Shown: positions 28,620 to 37,153, numbered from the stretch's first letter. The stretch is 64,000 nt of DNA from Streptomyces lydicus (GCF_001729485.1 NZ_CP017157.1:8122001-8186000), one strand, 5' to 3'. Numbers and translations: made by a program. The notes: generated by a model not told the origin, from the sequence alone.

Positions 28620-30791
28620 TCAATCTCCTGCCGCGACCAGCTCTTCAATGGAGTCGTGCCGTATGCGGTCGGTCGGGATGCCGACCCCCACCAAAGCGTC
28701 CACGCCGCTACGGATCAGGCCGGGCGGCCCGGAAAGATAGGCGTCGTACTCGCGGAAGGGCCCGTATTGCCGCACGGCGTCCGGCAGTTGACCGGTCGCA
28801 CTGCTGGTCCCGCCCCGCACCGCGGGCCCGTTGGCGACCACCGGGCGGACCGAGAGCCACTGGTGGGTCTGCTCCAGACGCAGCATGGTGTCCAGGTCAT
28901 AGAGGTCGTGATCGGTGCGGGCACCGTAGAAGACGTCGACGGGCCGGCGGATGCCGTGTTCCGCGACGTCCTCGATCAGCGCCTTGATGGGCGCGATGCC
29001 GGTACCGCCGCCGACGCACAACAGGCCGTTGCGGGTGGAGTGGTCGACGGTCATCGAGCCGGCCGGCCCGCCGAGCCGGATGACGTCACCGGGACGGGCG
29101 CGGTGCACCATCGCGTTGGAGACCCAGCCCGCCGGAACCGCCTTGACGTGGAACGACAGCAGACCGTCGGAGCGCGGTGCGGAGGCGAAGGAGTAGTGCC
29201 GCCAGACCCGTGGCCACCAGGGGGTTTCCACGCTGGTGTACTGGCCGGCGCGGAACGGGTAGGGCTGGTCGGGGCGGACCGTCACCACCGCGATGTCGGG
29301 GGTGCGCAGCTCGTGCGAGACGACCTCGGCCTGCCACCACGCGGGCGCCACGGCCTCGTCCTCGGCCGCCGCGTCGATCATGATCTGGGAGATCGCGGTG
29401 TACGCGCGCACCCACGCGGCCTCGGTCTCCGGCCCCCAACTGGACGTCGCGTACCGCGCCAGTGCGTTGAGCAGGCACTCGCCGACCGCGGGGTAGTGGT
29501 CGGGCTGGGTGCCGTACTTGCGGTGGCCGCGGCCGAGGTTGGCGAGGTACGCCTTGAGCACGGCGGCGTTGTCGACGTGCTGGGCGGAGGTGAGCAACGC
29601 CTTGAACAGCCGGTCGCGCTGGGCGTCCATCGAGGCCGGGAAGAGCGCCCGCAGGTCGGGGTGCTGGACGAACAGCAACGCGTAGAAGTACGACGTGACC
29701 TTGTCGGCCACCGGCTCGATCTCGGCCATGGTGCGGCGGATGAGCAGCGCGTCGGGCGAAGCGGATGCCGCGGGTGCGGCCGAGGTGTGCAGGGCCTCGA
29801 GCGAGGGCTCGGCGGCCGGCACGGCCGGGCGCTGCTTGGGCGCGAAGTACGGGGCCGCGGCGACCTCGTCCTGGACGGCGGGCGCGGGCGCGGGGGGCTG
29901 GGGGGCCGGCGCGGGGGCCGATGCGGCTGGCGCAGGCGCGGGGGCCTGCGGGGCCGGCGCGGGGACGGAGGTCTGGGCGGGGCCCGGGCCGGGGGCCGGG
30001 GCCGCACTGCCGGGGCGCGCCGGTTCGTGGACGGGTTCGGGCTCACGGCCCCGCACGGGCTCGCGCTCCCATACGGACGGACGGGCCGGCTGCTGGTCAA
30101 GGGTCGGCTGCTGGTCACGGGCGGGCTCGGGCTCCCGGCGCGGCGGCGCGTACGGGGAGAAGGGGTCCAGGTACCCGGGGTCCGCGGCGGCGGGCTGCTC
30201 GGCGAAGGGAGTCGCCGGCTGCTCGGCGTAGGGGGCGGCGGGCGCGGGAGACGGGGCGGTGGGGTGCGGGGCCGTCTCGTGGCGCGGCTGGGGGGCCTGC
30301 GCCGGTTCGGCCTCACGTTCACGTGCGGCGGCGGTGCCTACCGGCCGGATCGGATTGACCGGCCGACTGGGTATCCGCTCCTGGCCGCCGCGTTCACCGG
30401 CACCGTGCGGGGCATTCCCGCCATACGGTCTGTTCCCGTCGTACGGGGCATTGCCGCCGTAGGGGGCATTGCCACTGTAGGAGGCATTGCCGCCGTACGG
30501 CCCGTCCCCGTCGTACCGATCGCCGAAGTCGCCGCGGTTCTCACGAAGAGCGCGCTCACCGTGGCCGTTGTGGTCGTCGCGGTCATAGTGGTCGTCGCGG
30601 TCGCTGTGGTCGTCGTACTCACCCCGGCCGTCCGGTTCGGTACGGCCGTCCTCGTCCGGGCGGCCCTGACCGTCCTGTCGCTCCTGCTGTTCACCGGAGG
30701 ACTTCTTCGCCGGCGGAGTGAACCAACCCCAATCGCCACTGCTGCCGCCAGAAGAGCCGTTATCGGCCGACGTGGTGGTCGGAGCGTCCAT
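28620..30791 (-). CDS. Flavohaemoglobin-like globin-reductase with disordered N-terminus
   Basis: A 723-residue protein in three parts. Residues 1-340 are low-complexity (Gly/Pro/Ala/Arg-Asp rich) with short repeats such as YGGNAPYGGNAPYDGN and Pro-rich PAPAPAPQ stretches. Residues about 343-480 form a globin with a B10 tyrosine in VTSYFYALLF and the proximal histidine in GRGHRKYGTQPDHYP. Residues about 485-720 form an FNR-type reductase with the FAD motif RHYSFAS and the nucleotide motif GGGTGIAPI. This matches flavohaemoglobin/nitric-oxide dioxygenase architecture apart from the head, so NO detoxification or oxygen sensing is likely. Confidence 0.87.
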   Translation of the reverse strand: MDAPTTTSADNGSSGGSSGDWGWFTPPAKKSSGEQQERQDGQGRPDEDGRTEPDGRGEYDDHSDRDDHYDRDDHNGHGERALRENRGDFGDRYDGDGPYGGNASYSGNAPYGGNAPYDGNRPYGGNAPHGAGERGGQERIPSRPVNPIRPVGTAAAREREAEPAQAPQPRHETAPHPTAPSPAPAAPYAEQPATPFAEQPAAADPGYLDPFSPYAPPRREPEPARDQQPTLDQQPARPSVWEREPVRGREPEPVHEPARPGSAAPAPGPGPAQTSVPAPAPQAPAPAPAASAPAPAPQPPAPAPAVQDEVAAAPYFAPKQRPAVPAAEPSLEALHTSAAPAASASPDALLIRRTMAEIEPVADKVTSYFYALLFVQHPDLRALFPASMDAQRDRLFKALLTSAQHVDNAAVLKAYLANLGRGHRKYGTQPDHYPAVGECLLNALARYATSSWGPETEAAWVRAYTAISQIMIDAAAEDEAVAPAWWQAEVVSHELRTPDIAVVTVRPDQPYPFRAGQYTSVETPWWPRVWRHYSFASAPRSDGLLSFHVKAVPAGWVSNAMVHRARPGDVIRLGGPAGSMTVDHSTRNGLLCVGGGTGIAPIKALIEDVAEHGIRRPVDVFYGARTDHDLYDLDTMLRLEQTHQWLSVRPVVANGPAVRGGTSSATGQLPDAVRQYGPFREYDAYLSGPPGLIRSGVDALVGVGIPTDRIRHDSIEELVAAGD

Positions 30792-31239
30792 GGTCTGCCT
30801 CGCCTCGAACGTCTTTCGGTTGACTTCGCAGTTCCGTGAAGCGGAACTGCCCGCAATTCCCCCGCCCTGTCCCGGAATTCTTCAACGCCTCAAGCGATCC
30901 CGGCAACACCCGCTAAAGCGGACAAAACCCACTTCCCTGCGACAACGCGGGGCAGACGGCGTGTCAGCACCATGCCACCCCTGCTCATCAGAACGGACAA
31001 ATAGCCGGAAGTCCGGGTGTCACGGGCCGCTTCACCGCTACGCTGATGAGCTTTGCCCGTCGTTCGCGGCCCGCGGAAGCCCTTACCCCGCCAAGCCGGA
31101 CTCGACCATACCGGCAGTAGTTGAAACCACAAGCCCTGATCTTGGAACACTCCGCGCGGCACCTCCGATTTCGGTGATCCTTCCCACAGATGGCCTTTTC
31201 CCTCCGTTGAAGGGGCCATTCCCCGAAGAAAGCCAGGAA
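30792..31239. promoter_or_regulatory. Promoter region of globin-reductase gene
   Basis: 448 bp without a convincing gene, between the globin start and the HAD stop. Just upstream of the globin start (30828-30850) is a perfect 9-bp inverted repeat with a 5-base spacer. The rest shows nothing I can identify. Confidence 0.5.
30828..30850. promoter_or_regulatory. Inverted repeat upstream of globin-reductase
   Basis: Arms GCAGTTCCG (30828-30836) and CGGAACTGC (30842-30850) around TGAAG, 37-59 bp before the start codon. The position fits an operator. The binding factor is unknown; I do not match it to a known NO-sensor site. Confidence 0.55.
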
Positions 31240-31875
31240 TTACTCACCGGTACGGACCAGTTCATAGGCCCCGCGCAGATCCCGCCCCGCGTACGCAGCC
31301 CAAGCCAGGCCACTGACATGGTGATCGGCGTTCACGGCCACCGACCGGGGCACCGCCGCGAACAGTGCGGTGTCCGACAGGGAGTCGCCGTACGCCACAC
31401 AGTCGGCCCGCGTCAGCCCGTACTGCGCGCAGAGTTCATCCGCGATACGCACCTTCGCCGCCGACGAGAGGATGCCGGCCGGCTGCACCGGCTCCCTGAA
31501 CGGCACGGCGGGCCACAGCGAACCGTGCGCGGTGTCGGCGCCCCAGGACAGCAGACGATCGACGAAGAAACTGGGCGAGAGAGAAATCACGGCGCAGCGT
31601 TCACCACGCGCGCGGATATCCGCCCAGACCTCCCGAATACCGGTCAGCCAGGGCGCACCGTCGAAGGCCGCCGCCACATGAAGCTCGGTCAACTCCGCCG
31701 CCCACAGCTCACACGACCGTTGCGCGTACTGCAGCGGCGTCAGCTGCCCCGCGGCAAACCCGCGCTCCAGCTCCGCGGTCTCCCGCTCCATGCCGAGTTG
31801 CCGGGCGATCTCCACCGCGGCCGCGGACCCGTAGAGCAGAGTCCCGTCCATGTCGAACAGATGCAGTTTCCCCAT
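31240..31875 (-). CDS. HAD-superfamily phosphatase (phosphoserine-phosphatase-like)
   Basis: A 211-residue HAD hydrolase with motif I FDMDGTLLYG (nucleophile Asp near residue 9), motif II at VISLSPSFF and motif IV YGDSLSDTALF. The small helical cap after motif I is of the IB/SerB type. It probably removes phosphate from a small metabolite; no substrate is assigned. The ATG at 31875 begins MGKLHLFDMDGT, at which family similarity starts; the in-frame upstream region is Pro/Ala-rich and is the G-tract repeat read backwards. Confidence 0.85.
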   Translation of the reverse strand: MGKLHLFDMDGTLLYGSAAAVEIARQLGMERETAELERGFAAGQLTPLQYAQRSCELWAAELTELHVAAAFDGAPWLTGIREVWADIRARGERCAVISLSPSFFVDRLLSWGADTAHGSLWPAVPFREPVQPAGILSSAAKVRIADELCAQYGLTRADCVAYGDSLSDTALFAAVPRSVAVNADHHVSGLAWAAYAGRDLRGAYELVRTGE

Positions 31876-31914
31876 GAGCGAGGAGCGTAGGACGCATGCA
31901 CCGGGACGGGGAGG

Positions 31915-32040
31915 GAGGGGGTGAGGAGACTGAGGGATGAGGGAATCTCGGGGCTGGGGACTGGGGGGCTGGGGTCTGAGGGGCTGGAGGCTGGCGTCGG
32001 GGGCTGGGTATCCGAGGGCTCTGGGGTTGGGGGCTGGGGT
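31915..32040 (+). repeat. G-tract repeat with G-quadruplex potential
   Basis: Degenerate tandem copies of GGGGCTGG-like units give about twelve G-runs in 125 bp on the plus strand. The core at 31950-31974 (GGGG, CT, GGGG, ACT, GGGGGG, CT, GGGG) fits a four-tetrad quadruplex. It lies between the divergent HAD and DUF2269 genes. Confidence 0.75.
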
Positions 32041-32120
32041 GGCCGTACTCAAGGTCGCGTATGCGGGGTTACTCCCGCGGGCAGATGTACGGCGGGGCGC
32101 CGACCGCGACCGTGGACGGT

Positions 32121-32687
32121 ATGCAGCAGCTCACCCGCCCCGTCCGCCGAAGTCTCCTCGTCCTCCATGTCGCCGTATCCGTCAGCTGGCTCGGCCTGAC
32201 CCTCGGGCTGCTGGCACTCGGCCTCACGGGCTGGACGACCGGCTCCCCTGATACGGCTACAACCGCGTACCGAGCGATGAAGATCTTCGGTGACTGGCTG
32301 GTCCTGCCCATCGCCCTGGTGACGCTGGTCAGCGGACTGGTGCTGTCACTGGGCACCTCCTGGGGGCTGGCCAGGCATCGCTGGGTCCACCTCAAGTTCT
32401 GGCTGACGCTCGCGACCGTGCTGTTGTCGGTCTTCGCACTGCGACCGGGCATCAACCACCAGGCCGCCGAAGCGGTCGCGGGCAACCCCGCGCCCGCCAT
32501 CGATCTCGTCGTCGCACCGGCCGTCGCCACGGCCACCTACTTCTTCCTCACTGCGATCTCCGTACTCAAGCCTTGGGGGCTGACGGCACGAGGCCGACGG
32601 CTGCGCGAGGCTCAGGCGACCGAGGCCCGCGCGCACCGGGTGCACCGGGTGGACCTGGCGCACCGGACACAGGGGAGCGGCAAATAG
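32121..32687 (+). CDS. DUF2269-type membrane protein
   Basis: A 188-residue protein with four membrane helices: LLVLHVAVSVSWLGLTLGLL, WLVLPIALVTLVSGLVLSL, HLKFWLTLATVLLSVFAL and APAVATATYFFLTAISVL. It resembles the DUF2269 family, possibly a haem or quinone-associated membrane protein; a function is not known. The start is uncertain: the ATG at 32121 is used because the family begins with a short head before the first helix; ATG 32085 and GTG 32061 are also in frame. The C-terminus is Arg/His-rich. Confidence 0.7.
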   Translation: MQQLTRPVRRSLLVLHVAVSVSWLGLTLGLLALGLTGWTTGSPDTATTAYRAMKIFGDWLVLPIALVTLVSGLVLSLGTSWGLARHRWVHLKFWLTLATVLLSVFALRPGINHQAAEAVAGNPAPAIDLVVAPAVATATYFFLTAISVLKPWGLTARGRRLREAQATEARAHRVHRVDLAHRTQGSGK

Positions 32688-32780
32688 GGGACGGCCGTTG
32701 GCTAGCGGACGATACGCAGATGGCCCGGGCCCGCCGACGCCGCCGCCCTCCGGCGGACAGCTCCGCTAATGGCGTGCCCC

Positions 32781-32802
32781 GCCGGCGGGCAGCTCCGCCG
32801 GC
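32781..32802. terminator. Hairpin between convergent DUF2269 and GlcG-like genes
   Basis: Arms GCCGGCGG (32781-32788) and CCGCCGGC (32795-32802) around a 6-base loop. The block CAGCTCCGC occurs twice here (32756 and 32790 region) as an imperfect direct repeat. Confidence 0.55.
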
Positions 32803-32820
32803 GGACGACGTGCCGTGAGG

Positions 32821-33318
32821 TCAGGCGAGGCCCAGCTCCGCTATCGCCGCACCGGCGATCCGGTGGTCCTGCTCGGGGGCGCCACCACCGACGCCGATCG
32901 CACCGATCAGCCGGCCGTCCCGGTGGAGCGGCACACCACCCGCCAGGAAGAGCAGCGGCCGGTCCAGCGCCGTGGGCAGCGTGTGGAACAGGCCGTCGGG
33001 TCGTACGAGATCGACCAGATCGGCGGTCGGCGCGTCCAGCTGGAGCGCGGTGTACGCCTTGCGGGTGCTGGTCTCACCGGAGATCAACACGGCCGCGTCG
33101 TCCCGGCGGAAGGCGAGCAGATGACCGCCCGCGTCGAGCACGGTGACGCTCCCCCGTACGCCCACGTCGTCGGCGGCCCGGACGGCGGCCTCGATCAGGG
33201 CTTCGGCATCACCGGTGGTCAGCGGCCGGACCGCCGGCACGGCAGCCGAGCTGGAGGGAGCGCCGGAGGCAGAAGTGGAGGGGGAGGTCGAGGTGGGGGT
33301 GGGGGTGGTGGTGCTCAT
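32821..33318 (-). CDS. GlcG/HbpS-family haem-degrading-type protein
   Basis: A 165-residue protein of the GlcG/HbpS family. Streptomyces HbpS is a secreted haem-binding protein acting with the SenS-SenR system. The conserved domain runs from DAEALIEAAVRAADDVG through VTVLDAGGHLLAFRRDDAAV, GLFHTLPTALDRPLLFLAGGVPLH and IGAIGVGGGAPEQDHRIAGAAI. The N-terminal 40 residues are Thr/Ser/Pro-rich and lack a clear signal peptide. No senS/senR genes are adjacent. The ATG at 33318 is preceded by AAGGA. Confidence 0.82.
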   Translation of the reverse strand: MSTTTPTPTSTSPSTSASGAPSSSAAVPAVRPLTTGDAEALIEAAVRAADDVGVRGSVTVLDAGGHLLAFRRDDAAVLISGETSTRKAYTALQLDAPTADLVDLVRPDGLFHTLPTALDRPLLFLAGGVPLHRDGRLIGAIGVGGGAPEQDHRIAGAAIAELGLA

Positions 33319-33501
33319 CGGGGTGTCCTTGGGGGAGTTCGATGGGGTGCGGCAGCACATGCGGCACTGCCGGTCCTGGCGGTGCTGCCGGTCCTGGTGG
33401 TCCTGGTGCTGGGGGTGAGGCACGCAGTCTGGTGATGGTCGGAGCGAGGTGTGCGATCCGTGGTGGCGATGGGCGTCCGCCGGGCGCGGTGCCCTCAGCT
33501 G

Positions 33502-34722
33502 TCAGCTCTGTCCCACCGCTACGGGTTCGTCGGCGACCAGTGCGGGCCCGCCCGCGTGCACGACCTGGCTGCGGCCGCTCTGACGGCGCTCCAGGAGGGA
33601 GGCGAATATCGCTACTCCGAGGGCCACGACGGTCATCAGCGCGCCGACCCAGTTGGGCGCGGTGTAGCCGAGGCCAGCCGAGATGACGAGCCCGCCGAGC
33701 CAAGCGGCCAGTGCGTTACCGAAATTGAAGGCCGCGATGTTGCCGGCCGAGGCGAGGGTGGGCGCCGCGGCCGCCTGGTCCATCACCCGCTTCTGCAGTG
33801 GCGGCACGGTCGCGAAGCCGAAGATGCCGATCAGTGCGATGGTGACGGTCGCCGCGATCTTGTTGTGTGCGGTGAAGTTGAACGCGGCCAGCGAGAGCGC
33901 CAGACCTGACATCGACACGTACAGCATCGGCATCATGGCGCGGTCGGTGAAGCGTCCGGAGACCAGGTTTCCGCCGACCATGCCGAGTCCGAAGACGGCC
34001 GTCAGCCAGATGACGGAGGACGGTGCGAAGCCGGTGACCTCGGTCATCATCGAGGCGAGATAGGTGACGGCCGCGAAGACACCGCCGAAGCCGAGGATGG
34101 TCATCAGCATCGCGAGACCGACCTGCGGGTTGCGGAAGACCGCGAGTTCCTTGCCTATGGAGGAAGCTGCCTTCGCCTGATGCGCCGGGATCAGCTTGAC
34201 GATGCCGAGCAGTCCGATCACACCGAGCGCGGTGATGGCGTAGAAGGTGGTGCGCCAGCCCGCGTGCTGGCTGAGCATCGTGCCGGCCGGCACGCCCACG
34301 ACGTTGGCGATGGTCAGGCCGCTGAACATCAGTGAGATGGCGGTGGCGCGCTTCTGCGGTGCGACCAGATCGGCGGCCACGAGTGCGCCGATGCCGAAGA
34401 AGGCGCCGTGCGTGAAGGCGGCAACGATCCGGCCTACCAACATGATCCAGAAGTTCGGCGCGAGGCCCGTGAACAGGTTGCCGACGATGAAGAGGCCCAT
34501 CAGGAGGGTCAGCATCTGCTTGCGGGTGAAGCGCGTGCCCAGCGCGGTCATCAGCGGGGCGCCGATCACCACACCGAGCGCGTAGACCGTGGTCGCGTAT
34601 CCGGCGAGGGGGATGGAGACACCGAAGCCGGCCGCCATGTCGGGCAGCAGGCCCATGACCGCGAACTCGGTCGTGCCGATCCCAAAGGCACCGATGGCAA
34701 GAGCCAGGAGTGCGAGAGGCAT
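33502..34722 (-). CDS. MFS transporter (DHA1 type)
   Basis: A 406-residue, 12-helix major-facilitator transporter of the drug/arabinose-exporter-like DHA1 group: MPLALLALAIGAFGIGTTEFAVMGLLPDMA at the N-terminus, and the loop-2 motif GAPLMTALGTRFTRKQ. Proton-driven efflux of a small compound is likely; substrate unknown. The ATG at 34722 has AAGGGA upstream. It is divergent from a MarR regulator 133 bp away, the usual arrangement for a MarR-controlled efflux pump. Confidence 0.9.
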   Translation of the reverse strand: MPLALLALAIGAFGIGTTEFAVMGLLPDMAAGFGVSIPLAGYATTVYALGVVIGAPLMTALGTRFTRKQMLTLLMGLFIVGNLFTGLAPNFWIMLVGRIVAAFTHGAFFGIGALVAADLVAPQKRATAISLMFSGLTIANVVGVPAGTMLSQHAGWRTTFYAITALGVIGLLGIVKLIPAHQAKAASSIGKELAVFRNPQVGLAMLMTILGFGGVFAAVTYLASMMTEVTGFAPSSVIWLTAVFGLGMVGGNLVSGRFTDRAMMPMLYVSMSGLALSLAAFNFTAHNKIAATVTIALIGIFGFATVPPLQKRVMDQAAAAPTLASAGNIAAFNFGNALAAWLGGLVISAGLGYTAPNWVGALMTVVALGVAIFASLLERRQSGRSQVVHAGGPALVADEPVAVGQS

Positions 34723-34855
34723 GACGGATCCCTTCGAATGATTGCGTCCGTCCCTTACGAGCGTCCACAATAATTGCAGACGCGGGTTAATTGCAAGCGC
34801 CGGATATTTCGATCGTGGCCTATCCTGGTGAGTGCGCCCCTTGAGGAGGTCTTCG
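34723..34855. promoter_or_regulatory. MFS-MarR divergent control region
   Basis: Two copies of TAATTGCA (34771-34778 and 34788-34795) are repeated 17 bp apart in an AT-rich stretch, with TTGCA/TGCAA also forming an inverted repeat. This is a candidate MarR operator overlapping both promoters. Confidence 0.55.
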
Positions 34856-35389
34856 ATGACGCAGCAGACGCGCGAGAAGCAAGAAGAGCGGGAGCAGCCA
34901 GCGGTCCGGCAGGTGGCAGCGGACGCGCCCGGCTGCCCGCCGGCACCGGAGCCCGGCCTCGCGCAGGGCTGGTGCGCGCTTTCCGCCCTGCACAGCCGCA
35001 TCGAGTCGCACATCGAGCGCGCACTGCAGGCCGGCCACGACCTCAGCGTCCGCGAGTTCTCGGTCCTCAACGTGCTCAGCGAGCAGCACGACGGGCCGGG
35101 CGGTCACCTGCGGATGCACCAGGTCGCGGACTCCGTCGTCCTCAGCCAGAGCGCCACCACCCGCCTGGTCACCCGGCTCGAGGAGCGCGGACTGCTCTCG
35201 CGCTATCTGTGCCCCGACGACCGCCGCGGCATCTACACCAACGTCACGCCCGACGGCCTCGCGCTCCTGGTGGAGGCACGACCCACGCACGACGGCGCCC
35301 TGCGGGAAGCCCTCCAGGAGGCCGGGCGGCGGCCCGAGCTGGCACCGCTGGTGACGGCCGTCGAAACGCTCGCGCCGCCCGCCCGCTGA
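34856..35389 (+). CDS. MarR-family transcriptional regulator
   Basis: A 177-residue winged-helix repressor. The DNA-binding core is LSVREFSVLNVLSEQH, the recognition helix SQSATTRLVTRLEERGLLSR and the wing DDRRGIYTNVTPDGLALL. The N-terminal 40 residues are charged and Pro-rich. MarR proteins dimerise and usually repress the divergent gene, here the MFS pump. The ATG at 34856 has GAGGAGG upstream. The ligand is not identifiable. Confidence 0.92.
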   Translation: MTQQTREKQEEREQPAVRQVAADAPGCPPAPEPGLAQGWCALSALHSRIESHIERALQAGHDLSVREFSVLNVLSEQHDGPGGHLRMHQVADSVVLSQSATTRLVTRLEERGLLSRYLCPDDRRGIYTNVTPDGLALLVEARPTHDGALREALQEAGRRPELAPLVTAVETLAPPAR

Positions 35390-35484
35390 CGCCGCGGGAA
35401 GGGGGCGGGCCGGTACCGGACGGGCCAACACCGCCCGGGCGCCTGCCTGCCCTCCCCGTGAACACACGGCATAGGGTCGCGCCC

Positions 35485-35937
35485 ATGAGCGATATCGAGA
35501 TACGCCGCGCCACCGAGGCCGATCTGCCCGCCATCGTCGCGATGCTCGCCGATGACCCGCTCGGCGCCACCCGTGAATCGCCGGACGACCTGGCTCCGTA
35601 TCGCACCGCATACAAGACGCTGGCCGCCGACCCGCAGCAGCACCTGGTGGTCGCTGTGCGCGAGGGACGAACGATCGGAACTCTCCAGCTCACGGTCATT
35701 CCCGGCCTGTCCCGGCGCGGTGCCACCCGCTCGATCATCGAGGCCGTGCGGATCCATCGCGACGAGCGCGGCAGCGGGCTCGGCAGCCAGCTCATCGAGT
35801 GGGCGGTCGCGGAGTCGCGCACGCTCGGCTGCCACATGGTGCAGCTCACCTCCGACGCGACCCGGGTCGATGCGCACCGCTTCTACGAACGGCTCGGCTT
35901 CGAGGCATCCCACCTGGGCTTCAAGCTCGCACTCTGA
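35485..35937 (+). CDS. GNAT-family N-acetyltransferase
   Basis: A 150-residue acetyltransferase. The CoA-binding motif A is visible at RIHRDERGSGLGSQLIEWAV (R/Q-x-x-G-x-G/A), and the N- and C-terminal strands fit a single GNAT domain (IEIRRATEADLPAIVAML at the start; HRFYERLGFEASHLGFKL at the end). The acceptor is unknown; small-molecule, antibiotic or protein N-acetylation are all possible. The ATG at 35485 begins MSDIEIRRAT. It follows the MarR gene by 95 bp on the same strand but is probably separate. Confidence 0.88.
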   Translation: MSDIEIRRATEADLPAIVAMLADDPLGATRESPDDLAPYRTAYKTLAADPQQHLVVAVREGRTIGTLQLTVIPGLSRRGATRSIIEAVRIHRDERGSGLGSQLIEWAVAESRTLGCHMVQLTSDATRVDAHRFYERLGFEASHLGFKLAL

Positions 35938-35988
35938 CGGACAAGCGCCGACGGGCGGCAAGCAACGGGCGACCGGCGCCCGGCGGTC

Positions 35989-36747
35989 TCAGGGGCGCCG
36001 CGTACGTCCCCGCGCCCGGTGGGCCTTCTGTCGGCACGCGCCGCCGCAGTAGCGTGCCGGGCGTCCCGTGCGGGCCACCGCGAGCGCCGCCCCACACACC
36101 TCACATCGAGATTCGTTACGCTTTTCGCCCTCCGGCGGAAGTTTCGTTACGGTCGGCGTCGCCCGCAGCGCGTCGCACATCAGCGCCGTCATCCGCCCGG
36201 GGGCTTCGGCCTGCGAGCCTCCCGCGGCCCGGGCCCGCTCCATCGAGAGGCAGCCCACGAGCAGCGCCCTGAGGTCCGCCATACCAACGTCCTGCCTTAC
36301 GGCGCCTGCCTGTTGGGCCCTGGTCAGCAGGGCTTCCAGCGCCTCGTCGAAGTCCTGCCCGGCTCCTGGGGACGGGGTGAAGCGCCCTGCGCCGGCCGCC
36401 TCCAGCGCGTCACACAGCGCCTTGTTCCGAGACGTGAGCCGCACCACCGAGGCAAGGAAGCGAAAGAACACGGCACCAGGGTCCTCGGCATCGACCAAGT
36501 CCCTTGCGGTGTCGGTGAAAAGCTCGATCCGCTCCACCACGGCCGCTCTGAACAGGGCCTCCTTGGAAGGGAAATGGCGGTATACCGTTCCTGCCCCGAC
36601 CCCTGCGCGGCGCGCGATCTCCCCGAGGGGGACTCCCAACCCCTGTTCCTCGAAGGCGAATCGGGCCGCTTGGAGCACGAGCGCCCGATTCCGTCGGGCG
36701 TCCGCACGCGGGGCCGTCACCTCACGCGCCACGCCACCATCCGGCAT
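35989..36747 (-). CDS. TetR-family regulator with C-terminal zinc-binding tail
   Basis: A 252-residue regulator. The N-terminal HTH (GVPLGEIARRAGVGAGTVYRHFPSKEALFRAAV) is typical TetR/AcrR, followed by a helical ligand domain (LLTRAQQAGAVRQDVGMADLRALL). The last ~38 residues (CEVCGAALAVARTGRPARYC and so on) carry CXXC then CX3C with basic residues, resembling the small zinc-finger found on its own in actinobacterial proteins. The combination is uncommon. The ATG at 36747 has GGAGG upstream. A GAGAA-ACG-TTCTC palindrome just before it may be its operator. Confidence 0.8.
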   Translation of the reverse strand: MPDGGVAREVTAPRADARRNRALVLQAARFAFEEQGLGVPLGEIARRAGVGAGTVYRHFPSKEALFRAAVVERIELFTDTARDLVDAEDPGAVFFRFLASVVRLTSRNKALCDALEAAGAGRFTPSPGAGQDFDEALEALLTRAQQAGAVRQDVGMADLRALLVGCLSMERARAAGGSQAEAPGRMTALMCDALRATPTVTKLPPEGEKRNESRCEVCGAALAVARTGRPARYCGGACRQKAHRARGRTRRP

Positions 36748-36760
36748 CGCCGAGCCTCCT

Positions 36761-36773
36761 GAGAAACGTTCTC
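36761..36773. promoter_or_regulatory. Candidate TetR operator
   Basis: GAGAAACGTTCTC, arms GAGAA and TTCTC around ACG, 14 bp before the TetR start and next to its ribosome site. Position fits autoregulation. Confidence 0.5.
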
Positions 36774-37123
36774 GTCCCGGGTGGGCTGCCGCGACATCAA
36801 GCGGGTCGCCCATTCCGATTCTAAGGGAGGCTCTCAGCAAGATCACTGAGCGTCTGGGGGCCGGGCCTTCGCGTCGGCCGGCCCAAGGAGGGCGCCGTCA
36901 GCATCAAGCCTCCTGCCGGAGCTGCCGGGGCGCCACCGGACTGCTCCCGACGACACAAGACGGTCGCGGGCTCCTTTCCTCGCAGACGAGGCCGCCTCCG
37001 CGGTGCACGCCATCTCGTCCGCGCCTCAACGAACAGCACCAACTACGGCCTCTCGCAAGGAACTTGGAGCACCGGTAGATAGTCGAGGAGCAGCCACGTG
37101 CCCTCGGGGCGCGAAACGCAAAA

Positions 37124-37153
37124 GCGGCCTGGTTTCACGTGAAACCAGGCCGC
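37124..37153. terminator. 30-bp perfect palindrome built on parS
   Basis: The symmetry of parS extends eight bases on each side, with GCGGCCTG arms, giving a perfect 30-bp inverted repeat. It could fold as a 15-bp hairpin and act as a weak terminator. Confidence 0.6.
37132..37145. other. parS site 4 (exact)
   Basis: Exact GTTTCACGTGAAAC at the centre of a 30-bp perfect palindrome, 48 bp (centre to centre) from the next exact site. Confidence 0.95.

Noticed and set aside
28509..30839. A 776-codon plus-strand open frame opposite the globin-reductase
   Set aside because: Antisense shadow; the minus-strand globin and reductase motifs are intact.
30890..31219. Minus-strand 109-codon frame in the gap before the globin gene
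   Set aside because: No ribosome site, no recognisable domain, atypical Ser/Trp/Arg composition; treated as promoter DNA.
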